Assembly (NCBI GenBank): GCA_036417435.1 | Contig: CM070901.1 | Coordinates: 62,182,501-62,246,500 of the forward strand | From: Inia geoffrensis | Lineage: Eukaryota; Chordata; Mammalia; Artiodactyla; Iniidae | Length of the DNA: 64,000 nt | Direction: 5' to 3' | Part shown: piece by piece, positions 23,304 to 32,401 of the stretch | How the letters are laid out: every line of letters starts with the position of its first letter | Numbering within the stretch: the first letter of the stretch is position 1 | Notes under the pieces: model-generated | What the model was told of the DNA's origin: nothing | What the model saw: the letters and a program-made list of their open reading frames with translations, nothing else | The model's database searches: none | Program-made: the position numbers and the translations under genes

Positions 23304-24728
23304 TTAAATTCCATATATATGTGTTAGCATACGGTATTTGTCTTTCTCTTTCTGACTTACTTCACTCTGTATGACAGACTCGAGGTCTATCCACCTCATT
23401 ACAAATAGCTCAATTTCGTTTCTTTTTAACGCTGAGTAATATTCCATTGTGTATATGTGCCACATCTTCTTTATCCATTCATCTGACGATGGGCACTTAG
23501 GTTGCTTCCATCTCCGGGCTATTGTAAATAGAGCTGCGATGAACATTTTGGTACATGACTCTTTATGAATTATGGTTTTCTCAGGGTATATGCCCAGTAG
23601 TGGGATTGCTGGGTCATATGGTAGTTCTATTTGTAGTTTTTTAAGGAACCTCCATACTGTTCTCCATAGTGGCTGAACCAATTCACATTCCCACCAGCAG
23701 TGCAAGAGGGTTCCCTTTTGTCCACACCCTCTCCAGCATTTATTGTTTCTAGATTTTTTGATGATGGCCATTCTAACTGGGGTGAGATGATATCTCATTG
23801 TAGTTTTGATTTGCATTTCTCTAATGATTAATGATGTTGAGCATTCTTTCATGTGTTTGTTGGCAGTCTGCATATCTTCTTTGGAGAAATGTCTATTTAG
23901 GTCTTCTGCCCATTTTTGGATTGGGTTGTTTGTTTTTTTGTTATTGAGCTGCATAAGCTGCTTGTAAATTTTGGAGATTAATCCTTTGTCAGTTGCTTCA
24001 TTTGCAAATATTTTCTCCCATTCTGAGGGTTGTCTTTTGGTCTTGTTTATGGTTTCCTTTGCTGTGCAAAAGCTTTGAAGTTTCATTAGGTCCCATTTGT
24101 TTATTTTTGTTTTTATTTCCATTGCTCTAGGAGGTGGGTCAAAAAGGATCTTGCTGTGATTTATGTCATAGAGTGTTCTGCCTATGTTTTCCTCTAAGAG
24201 TTTGATAGTTTCTGGCCTTACATTTAGGTCTTTAATCCATTTTGAGCTTATTTTTGTGTATGGTGTTAGGGAGTGATCTAAGCTCATACTTTTACATGTA
24301 GCTGTCCAGTTTTCCCAGCACCACTTATTGAAGAGGCTGTCCTTTCTCCACTGTATATTCCTGCCACCATTATCAAAGATAAGGTGTCCATATGTGTGTG
24401 GGTTTATCTCTGGGCTTTCTATTCTGTTCCATTGATCTATCGTTCTGTTTTTGTGCCAGTACCATACTGTCTTGATTACTGTAGCTTTGTAGTATAGTCT
24501 GAAGTCAGGGAGCCTGATTCCTCCAGCTCCGTTTTTCGCTCTCAAGATTGCTTTAGCTATTCGGGGTCTTTTGTGTTTCCATACAAATTGTGAAATTTTT
24601 TGTTCTATTTCTGTGAAAAATGCCAGTGGCAGTTTGATAGGGATTGCATTGAATCTATAGATTGCTTTGGGTAGTAGAGTCATTTTCACAATGTTGATTC
24701 TTCCAATCCAAGAACATGGTATATCCCT
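23304..24728 (-). pseudogene. L1 ORF2, C-terminal third (after nonsense codon)
   Basis: Open in the same frame as the reverse-transcriptase segment; the two are separated only by a TGA at 24729-24731 where L1 ORF2p normally has Trp. It encodes the thumb and C-terminal part of ORF2p, including the Cys/His cluster [18 protein letters not shown] (C-x3-C-x7-H-x4-C) and the conserved [18 protein letters not shown]. It ends at the natural stop at the 3' UTR border. Confidence 0.93.
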
Positions 24729-25751
24729 TCATCTATTTGTATCGTCTTTAATTTCTTTCATCAGTGTCTTATAATTTTCTGCATACAGGTCTTTTGTCTC
24801 CGTAGGTAGGTTTATTCCTAGGTATTTTATTCTTTTTGTTGCAATGGTAAATGGCAGTGTTTTCTTGATTTCACTTTCAGATTTTTCATCACTAGTATAT
24901 AGGAATGCCAGAGATTTCTGTGCATTAATTTTGTATCCTGCTACTTTACCAAATTCATTGATTATCTCTAGTAATTTTCTGGTAGCATCTTTAGGATTCT
25001 CTATGTATAGTATCATGTCATCTGCAAACAGTGACAGCTTTACTTCTTCTTTTCCGATTTGGATTCCTTTCATTTCCTTTTCTTCTCTGATTGCTGTGGC
25101 TAAAACTTCCAAAACTATGTTGAATAAGAGGGGTGAGAGTGGGCAACCTTGTCTTGCTCCTGATCTTAGTGGAAATGCTTTCAGTTTTTCACCATTGAGG
25201 ACGATGTTGGCTGTGGGTTTGTCATATATGGCCTTTATTATGTTGAGGAAAGGTCCCTCTATGCCTACTTTCTGTAGGGTTTTTATCATAAATGGGTGTT
25301 GAATTTTGTCAAAAGCTTTCTCTGCATCTATTGAGATGATCATATGGTTTTTCTCCTTCAATTTGTTAATATGGTTTATCACATTGGTAGATTTGCGTAT
25401 ATTGAAGAATCCTTGCATTCCCGGAATAAACCCCACTTGATCATGGTGTATGATCCTTTTGATGTGCTGTTGGATTCTGTTTGCTAGTATTTTGTTGAGG
25501 ATTTTTGCATCTATGTTCATCAGTGATGTTGGCCTGTAGTTTTCTTTCTTTGTGACATCCTTGCCTGGTTTTGGTATCAAGGTGATGGTGGCCTCGTAGA
25601 AGGAATTGGGGAGTGTTCCTCCCTCTGCTATGTTTTGGAAGAGTTTGAGAAGGATAGGTGTTAGCTCTTCTCTAAATGCTTGATAGAATTCGGCTGTGAA
25701 GCCATCTGGTCCTGGGCTTTTGTTTGTTGGAAGATTTTTAATCAGTTTCAA
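24729..25751 (-). pseudogene. L1 ORF2, reverse transcriptase segment
   Basis: Encodes the RT domain: [18 protein letters not shown] at the start, SIDAEKAFD near residue 142, RQGCPLSP near 200-207 and the catalytic FADD at 242-245 of this segment. RT copies RNA into DNA at the nicked target. The segment begins in a frame shifted against the endonuclease segment (overlap 25738-25751) and ends at an in-frame TGA. The key catalytic residues are still present, so the decay is recent. Confidence 0.95.
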
Positions 25752-27120
25752 TTTCAGTGTTTGTGATTGGTCTGTTCATATTTTCTATTTCTTCCTGATT
25801 CAGTCTTGGTAGTTTGTGCATTTCTAAGAATTTGTCTATTTCTTCCAGATTGTCCATTTTATTGGCATAGAGTTGCTTGTTGTAATCTCTCATGATCATT
25901 TTTATTTCTGCAGTGTCAGTTGTTACTTCTCCTTTTTCATTTCTAATTCTATTGATTTGAGTCTTCTCCCTTTTTTTCTTGATGAGTCTGGCTAATGGTT
26001 TATCTCTTTTGTTTATCTTCTCAAAGAACCAACTTTTAGTTTCATTGGTCTTTGCTATTGTTTCCTTCATTTCTTTTTCATTTATTTCTGATCTGATTTT
26101 TATAATTTCTTTCCTTCTACTAAATTTGGGGGTTTTTTGTTCTTCTTTCTCTAATTGCTTTAGGTGTAAGGTTCGGTTGTTTATTCGAGATGTTTCCTGC
26201 TTCTTAAGGTGGGCTTGTATTGCTATAAACTTCCCTCTTAGAACTGCTTTTGCAGCATCCCATAGGTTTTGGGTCGTTGTGTCTCCATTGTCATTTGTTT
26301 CTAGGTATTTTTTAATTTCCTCTTTGATTTCTTCAGTGATCACTTCATTATTGAGTAATGTATTGTTTAGCCTCCATGTGTTTGTATTTTTTACAGATCT
26401 TTTCCTGTAATTGATATCAAGTCTCATGGCGTTGTGGTTGGAAAAGATACTTGATACAATTTCAATTTTCTTAAATTTATCAAGGCTTGATTTGTGACCC
26501 AAGATATGATCTATCCTGGAGAATGTTCCATGAGCACTTGAGAAAAATGTGTATTCTATTGTTTTTGGATGGAGTGTCCTATAAATATCAATTAAGTCCA
26601 TCTTGTTTAGTGTATCATTTAAAGCTTGTGTTTCCTTATTTATTTTCATTTTGGATGATCTGTCCATTGGTGAAAGTGGGGTGTTGAAGTCCCCTACTAT
26701 GAGTGTATTACTGTCGATTTCCCCTTTTATGGCTGTTAGTTTTTGCCTTATGTATTGAGGTGCTCCTGTGTTAGGTGCATAAATATTTACAATTGTTACA
26801 TCTTCTTCTTGGATCGATCCCTTAATCATTATGTAGTGTCCTTCTTTGTCTCTTGTAAAGGTCTTTATTTTAAAGTCTATTTTGTCTGATATGAGAATTG
26901 CTACTCCAGCTTTCTTTTGATTTCCATTTGCATGGAATATCTTTTTCCATCCCCTTACTTTCAGTCTGTATGTGTCTCTAGGTCTGAAGTGGGTCTCTTG
27001 TAGACAGCATATATATGAGTCTTGTTTTTGTATCCATTCAGCCAATCTGTGTCTTTTGGTGGGAGCATTTAGTCCATTTACATTTAAGGTAATTATCGAT
27101 ATGCATGTTCCTATTCCCAT
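25738..27120 (-). pseudogene. L1 ORF2, endonuclease segment with start codon
   Basis: Starts at ATG (27118-27120) with [18 protein letters not shown], the usual ORF2 beginning. It is an APE-type endonuclease that nicks target DNA: QETH with Glu42, VGDFN with Asp144, and SRIDHILGH with Asp204-His205 are all kept. It runs 460 codons through the linker and stops at a frameshift within the ...[10 protein letters not shown]... region. Total ORF2 span (3817 nt) is one base more than a multiple of three, consistent with a net -2 or +1 change. Confidence 0.95.
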
Positions 27121-27178
27121 TTTCTAAATTGTTTTGGGTTCGTTGTTATAGGTCCTTTCCTTCTCTTGTGTTTCTTGT
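27121..27178 (-). other. L1 inter-ORF spacer
   Basis: A 58-bp gap between the ORF1 stop and the ORF2 ATG, a normal arrangement for mammalian L1, where ORF2 is translated by unconventional reinitiation (established knowledge). Confidence 0.85.
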
Positions 27179-28084
27179 CTAGAGAAGTTCCTTTAGCATT
27201 TGTTGTAAAGCTGGTTTGGTGGTGCTGAACTCTCTCAGCTTTTGCTTGTCTGTAAAGGTTTTAATTTCTCCATCAAATCTGAATGAGATCTTTGCTGGGT
27301 AGAGTAATCGTGGTTGCAGGCTTTTCTCCTTCATCACTTTCAGTATGTCCTGCCACTCCCTTCTGGCTTGCAGAGTTTCTGCTGAGAGATCAGCTGTTAG
27401 CCTTATGGGGATTCCCTTGTGTGTTATTTGTTTTTTTTCCCTTGCTGCTTTTAATATGCTTTCTTTGTATTTAATTTTTGAGAGTTTGATTAATGTGTGT
27501 CTTGGCATATTTCTCCTTGGGTTTATCCTGTATGGGACTCTCTCTGCTTCCTGGACTTGGTTAGCTATTTCCTTTCCCATGTTAGGGAAGTTTTCGACTA
27601 TAATCTCTTCAAATATTTTCTCAGTCCCTTTCTTTTTCTCTTCATCCTCTGGAACCCCTATAATTCGAATGTTGGTGCGTTTAATGTTGTCCCAGAGGTC
27701 TCTGAGACTGTCCTCAGTTCTTTTCATTCTTTTTTCTTTATTCTGCTCTGCAGTAGTTATTTCCACTATTTTATCTTCCAGGTCACTTATCCGTTCTTCT
27801 GCCTCAGTTATTCTGCTATTGATCCCATCTAGTGTATTTTTCATTTCAGTTATTGTGTTGTTCATCTCTGTTTGTTTGTTCTTTAGTTCTTCTAGATCTT
27901 TGTTAAACATTTCTTGCATCTTCTCCATCCCTGCCTCCATTCTACTTCCGAGATTCTGGATCATCTTTACTATCATTATTCTGAATTCTTTTTCAGGTAG
28001 GCTGCCTATTACCTCTTCATTTGTTAGGTCTGGTGCATTTTTATCTTGCTCCTTCATCTGCTGTGTGTTTTTCTGTCTTCTCAT
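27179..28084 (-). CDS. L1 ORF1 protein, intact reading frame
   Basis: A 301-codon open frame from ATG (28082-28084) to a stop, without breaks. ORF1p is the trimeric RNA-binding chaperone of the L1 particle. The N-terminal half is a heptad-rich coiled coil (MEKMQEMFNKDLEELKNKQ onward, about residues 50-130), followed by an RRM-like core with NIRIIGVPE and a C-terminal domain with PIRLTADLSAETLQARREW. It is somewhat shorter than human ORF1p (338 residues), mainly in the N-terminal region and at the C-terminus. Intactness suggests a young element, although its partner ORF2 is broken. Confidence 0.95.
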   Translation of the reverse strand: MRRQKNTQQMKEQDKNAPDLTNEEVIGSLPEKEFRIMIVKMIQNLGSRMEAGMEKMQEMFNKDLEELKNKQTEMNNTITEMKNTLDGINSRITEAEERISDLEDKIVEITTAEQNKEKRMKRTEDSLRDLWDNIKRTNIRIIGVPEDEEKKKGTEKIFEEIIVENFPNMGKEIANQVQEAERVPYRINPRRNMPRHTLIKLSKIKYKESILKAAREKKQITHKGIPIRLTADLSAETLQARREWQDILKVMKEKSLQPRLLYPAKISFRFDGEIKTFTDKQKLREFSTTKPALQQMLKELL

Positions 28085-28624
28085 TTGCTCATCTTACTGT
28101 GTTTGGGGTCTCCTTTTTTTTTTTTTGCAGGCTGCAGGTTCGTAGTTCCCATTGTTTTTGATGTCTGTCTCCAGTGGCTAAGGTTGGTCTAGTGGGTTGT
28201 GTATACTTCCTGGTGGAGGGGAGTAGTGCTTGTGTTCTGGTGGATGAGGCTGGTTCTTGTCTTTCTGGTGGGCAGGTCCACGTCTGGTGGTGTGTTTTGG
28301 GGTGTCTCTGGACTTATTATGATTTTAGGCAGCCTCTCTGTTAATGGGTGGGGTTGTGTTTCTGTTTTGCTAGTTGTTTGGCATAGGTTGTCCAGCACTG
28401 TAGCTTGCTGGCCGTTGAGTGAAGCTGGGTGCTGGTGTTAAGGTGGAGATCCCTGGGAGATTTTCGCCGTTTGATATTATGTGGTGCTGGGAAATCTCTT
28501 GTGGACCAGTGTCCTGAAGTTGGCTCTCCCCCCTCAGAGGCAGAGTCCTGATTCCTGGCAGGAGCAGCAAGAACCTTTCATCCACACAGCTCAGATTAAA
28601 AGGGAGAGAAAGTAGAGAGAATTA

Positions 28625-28800
28625 GTAGAAATAGGAAGATAGAAAGAAAGAAGGAAAGGAGGGAAGGAAGGAAGGAAGGGAGGAAGGAGGGAGGGAAGGA
28701 AGGAAGAAAGAAAGAAAGAAGAAGGAAAGAAGGCCAGAAGGAAAGAAAGGAGGAGGGAGGAAGGAAGGAAGGAAGGAAGGAAGGAAGGAAGGAAGGAAAA
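28625..28800 (+). repeat. (GGAA)n/(GAAA)n purine microsatellite
   Basis: Long purine-only stretch of GAAG, GGAA and GAAA units inside the L1 5' UTR. The last pure GGAA run is about 28760-28797. Confidence 0.95.
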
Positions 28801-28835
28801 AGGACAGAAAGTAGATACAGTAAAATAGAATGAAG

Positions 28836-29375
28836 TAAAGTATAATAAAGTTATTGAATTAAAACATAATTATTTAGGGGAAAAAAGAAAAAAAAAAAAA
28901 GAAAAAGGACGAATATAACCTTAGGACAAATGTTGAAAGCCACGCTATACAGACAAAATCCTACACTGAAGCTTACACATACACCCTCACGAAAAGAGGT
29001 AAAGGGGAAAAAATCATAAATCTTGCTTTCAAAGACCACCTCCTCCACTTGGGATGATTCGTTGTATAAAGGGGGGAAGGAAAGAAAGAAAGAGGGAAGG
29101 TAAAGTATAATAGAATTATTAAAATTAATTATTAAGAAAAAAAATTTTTCTTATAGAGAAAAAAGGAAAAAAAAAAGAAAAAAAAAAGAAAAAAAAAAAA
29201 ACAATGGACGGATAGAACCCTAGGACAAATGGTGGAAGCAAAGCTATACAGACAAGATCTCAAAGAGAAGCGTACACATACACTTTCACAAAAAGAGGAA
29301 AAAGGGGAAAAAATCATAGATCTTGCATACGAAGTCCACCACCTCAATTTGGGATGAGTCACTGTCTATTCATGT
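28836..29375 (-). repeat. Two diverged tandem units in L1 5' UTR
   Basis: The block starting at about 28836 ('aagtataataaagttatt', A-rich tract, 'ggac-aata-acc-taggacaaatg', 'tacagacaaaatc', 'cacatacac', 'aaaagaggta', 'gggatga') recurs at about 29103-29375 in the same order. The offset is 299 bp in the conserved core (28907 versus 29206). Confidence 0.9.
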
Positions 29376-29836
29376 ATTCCACAGAAGCAGGGTACATCAA
29401 GCTGATTGTGGAGCTTTAATCCGCGGCTTCTGAGGCTGCTGGGGGAGATTTCCCTTTCACTTCTTTGTTCTCACAGCTCCCAGGGGCTCAGCTTTGGATT
29501 TGGCCCTGCCTCTGCGTGTAGGTCGCTGGAGGGCGTCTGTTTTTCACTCAGACAGGACAGGGTTAAAGGAGCCTCTGATTCGGGGGCTTTGGCGCACACA
29601 GGCCGAGGGGAGAGAGGGGCACGGCGTGCGGGGCGGGCCTGCGGCGGCAGAGGCCAGCGTGATGCTGCACCAGCCTGAGGCCCGCCGTGTGTTCTCCCTG
29701 GACAGATGTCACTGGATCCCGGGAACCTGGCAGTGGCGGGCTGCGCAGGCTCCCCGGAAGAGGGGTGTGGATAGTGACCTGTGCTCGTACACAGGCCCCT
29801 TGGTGGCGGCAGCAGCAGCCTTAGCATCTCCCGCCC

Positions 29837-29958
29837 GTCTCTGGGGTCCGCGCTTTTGGCCGCGGCTCGCGCCTGTCTCTGAGGTCCGTGCTTTTAGCCG
29901 CGGCTCGCGCCAGTCTCTGGGGACTGTGCTTTCAGCCGCGGCTCGCGCTGGTCTCTGG
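29837..29958 (-). repeat. 38-bp tandem repeat, three units plus partial, in L1 5' UTR
   Basis: Each unit begins GTCTCTGRGG and contains CCGCGGCTCGCGC. Units lie at 29837-29874, 29875-29912 and 29913-29950; a fourth starts at 29951 (GTCTCTGGAG) and breaks off. The units are diverged by a few substitutions. Confidence 0.95.
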
Positions 29959-30640
29959 AGTTCCTTAAAGCAGCGCTCTTAAACCCCTCTCCTCGCGCAT
30001 CAGGAAACAAAGCAGGAAGGAAAAGTCTCTTGCCTCTTTGGCAGGTGCAGACTTTTCTCCGGACTCCCTCCCGGCTAGCCGTGGTGCACTACCCCCTTCA
30101 GGCTATGTTCAAGCCGCCAACCCCAGTCCTTTCCTTTCCCTGCGCTCCGTCTGAAACCGAAACCCGAGCTTTAGCTCGCAGCCCCGCCCGCCCCGGCGGG
30201 TGAGCCGACAAGCCTCTCGGGCTGGTGAGTGCCGGTCGGCACCGATCCTCTATGCGGGAGTCTCTCCGCTTTCCCCTCCGCACCCCTGTTGCTGTGCTCT
30301 CCTCTGCGGCTCCGAAGCTCCCTTCTCCGCCTCCCGCAGTCTCTGCCCGTGAAGGGGCTTCCTAGTGTGTGGAGACTTTTCCTCCTTCACAGCTCCCTCC
30401 CACTGGTGCAGGTGCCGTCCCTATTCTTTTGTCTCTGTTTCTTTTTTCTTTTGCCCTACCCAGGTACATGGGGAGTTTCTTGCCTTTTAGGAGGTCTGAG
30501 GTCTTTTGCCAGCCTTCAGTAGGTGTTCTGTAAGAGTTGTTCCACGTGTAGATGTATTTCTGGTGTATCTGTGGGGAGGAAGGTGATCTCCGCGTCTTAC
30601 TCTTCTGCCATCTTTCTATCGACCTCTTGGTGGCTTCTTT

Positions 30641-31067
30641 GAGGAGGTGTTTCCATGCTTAGCATGAAAACCAGGGGAAGAAAGGACAAGATGCCCTACT
30701 GTGTAAGTGAAGGATGGAGGACTGATGGTTTTGGAGATGAGCTCCAGAGAACAGCCCCTGGATCCCCAGCAATCTTCCCACCCTGCAAAGCCTCTCCCTG
30801 ACTCCCATCATCGGCCCTGGCTGTCTGGAATATTACTTCCTATATCATACAATTTTAGATTGTTCCATGGCATGTTTATGTACATTGTTATCTGATTCAT
30901 AACAAATCTGTGAGGAAAGCATAACAGGCATTTTTTTCCCTCTATTTTACAGGTGGGAAAATGAGATCACAAAGAGGGGAATGACTTTCTTGAGGTAATT
31001 TTTAAGAAGACAACAGACACTGGAACTAGCACCCAGGTATCTTGAAGCCTGGTTCATTAATCCCCAA
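30641..31067 (+). repeat. MIR fragment in intergenic DNA
   Basis: The stretch from about 30880 shows MIR-like order ('ctctattttacaggtgggaaaatgag', 'aaagagggg', 'gactttcttgagg', 'gaactagcacccagg'). The first 240 bases are unique-looking. The MIR is interrupted by the L1 at 31082. Confidence 0.55.
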
Positions 31068-31081
31068 GACACTTAATTCTT

Positions 31082-32387
31082 TTTTTTTTTTTTTTAATTT
31101 CTCATTACTTTTTTTTTAACATCTTTATTGGAATATAATTGCTTTACAATGGTGTGTAAGTTTCTGCTTTATAACAAAGTGAATCAGCTATACATACACA
31201 TATATCCCCATATCCCTTCCCTCTCGGGTCTCCCTCCCACCCTCCCTATCCCACCCCTCTAGGTGGTCACAAAGCACCAAGCTGATCTCCCTGTGCTATG
31301 TGGCTGCTTCCCACTAGCTATCTATTTTACATTCGGTAGTGTACATATGTCCATGCCACTCTCTCACTTCGTCCCAGCTTACCCTTCCCCCTCCCCGTGT
31401 CCTCAAGTCCATTCTCTACATCTGTGTCTTTATTCCTGTCCTGCCCCTAGGTTCTTCAGAACCTTTTTTTTTTTTTTTTTAGATTCTATATACATGTGTG
31501 ACAGACTCTAGGTCCATCCACCTCACTACAAATAACTCAATATCGTTTCTTTTATGGCTGAGTGATATTCCACTGTATATATGTGCCACATCTTCTTTAT
31601 CCATTCATCTGTCGATGGACACTTACGTTGCTTCCATGTCCTGGCTATTGTAAATAGAGCTGCAATGAACATTTTGGTACATGACTCTTTTTGAATTATG
31701 GCTTTCTCAGGGTATATGCACAGTAGTGGGATTGCTGGGTCATATGGTAGTTCTATTTTTAGCTTTTTAAGGAACCTCCATACTGTTCTCCATAGTGGCT
31801 GTGTCAATTAACATTCCCACAAAGAGTGCAGGAGGGTTCCCTTTTCTCCACACCCTCTCCAGCATTTATTGTTTGTAGGTTTTTTGATCATGGCCATTCT
31901 GACTGGTGTGAGGTGATACCTCATTGTAGTTTTGATTTGCATTTCTCTAATGATTAGTGATGTTGAGCATTCTTTCATGTGTTTGTTGGCAATCTGCATA
32001 TCTTCTTTGGAGAAATATCTATTTAGCTCTTCTGCCCATTTTTGGATTGGGTTGTTTGTTTTTTTGATATTGAGCTGCATGAGCTGCTTGTATATTTTTC
32101 AGATTAATCCTTTGTCAGTTGCTTCATTTGCAAATATTTTCTCCCATTCTGAAGGTTGTCATTCTGTCTTGTTTATGGTTTCATTTGCTGTGCAAAAGCT
32201 TTTAAGTTTCATTAGGTCCCATTTGTTTATTTTTGTTTTTATTTCCATTTCTCTAAGAGGTGGATCAAAAAGGATCTTGCTGTGATTTATGTCATAGAGT
32301 GTTCTGCCTATGTTTTCCTCTGAGAGTTTTATATTGTCTGGCCTTACATTTAGGTCTTTAATCCATTTTGAGTTTATTTTTGCCCAT
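31082..32387 (-). mobile_element. 5'-truncated L1 with ORF2 C-terminal remains
   Basis: Minus-strand L1, 1.3 kb, with a perfect 14-bp TSD GACACTTAATTCTT at 31068-31081 and 32388-32401. The A tail appears as two T runs (31082-31095 and 31109-31117) separated by 13 bases. It encodes the last part of ORF2p in broken frames: DLNVRPDNIKL (32159-32392), [13 protein letters not shown] (31808-32080) and [16 protein letters not shown] (31526-31807). It lacks everything upstream of this. Confidence 0.95.
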
Positions 32388-32401
32388 GACACTTAATTCT
32401 T

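Larger units (their letters stand above)
22925..30626 (-). mobile_element. Nearly full-length L1 retrotransposon
   Basis: A 7.7 kb LINE-1 on the minus strand. From left to right on the plus strand: poly(A) tail as T run (22925-22937), 3' UTR (to about 23303), ORF2 (23304-27120), a 58-bp spacer, ORF1 (27179-28084) and a long 5' UTR (28085-30626) starting at the right edge with the usual 'aaagatggcagaag' type L1 start. A perfect 14-bp TSD TTGGTGGCTTCTTT lies at 22911-22924 and 30627-30640, so both ends are original and the copy is not 5'-truncated. ORF1 is intact; ORF2 has one frameshift and one nonsense codon, so this copy cannot make full ORF2p. It lies antisense to both flanking genes. Near-intact frames and a perfect TSD suggest a fairly recent insertion. 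Confidence 0.97.
28085..30626 (-). promoter_or_regulatory. L1 5' UTR with internal promoter
   Basis: About 2.5 kb between the ORF1 start and the 5' end of the element. The distal 1.1 kb (about 29400-30500) is GC- and CpG-rich, as expected for an L1 Pol II promoter. The proximal part holds GGAA microsatellites and a pair of about 280-bp direct repeats with A-rich tracts. A 38-bp CpG-rich unit is repeated three times at 29837-29950. Open frames inside are shadows. Confidence 0.85.

Noticed and set aside
24844..28145. Plus-strand frames of 143, 152 and 266 codons within the L1
   Set aside because: Hydrophobic shadows of the minus-strand L1 ORF1 and ORF2.
28625..28800. Regular repeat that might suggest a CRISPR-like array
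   Set aside because: It is a GGAA/GAAA microsatellite without spacers, in a mammalian L1 5' UTR. No cas genes anywhere.
29406..29982. Frames of 90-162 codons in a CpG-rich block, possible novel gene
   Set aside because: Lies inside the L1 5' UTR and is bounded by the L1 TSD. The peptide reflects tandem 38-bp units and high GC.
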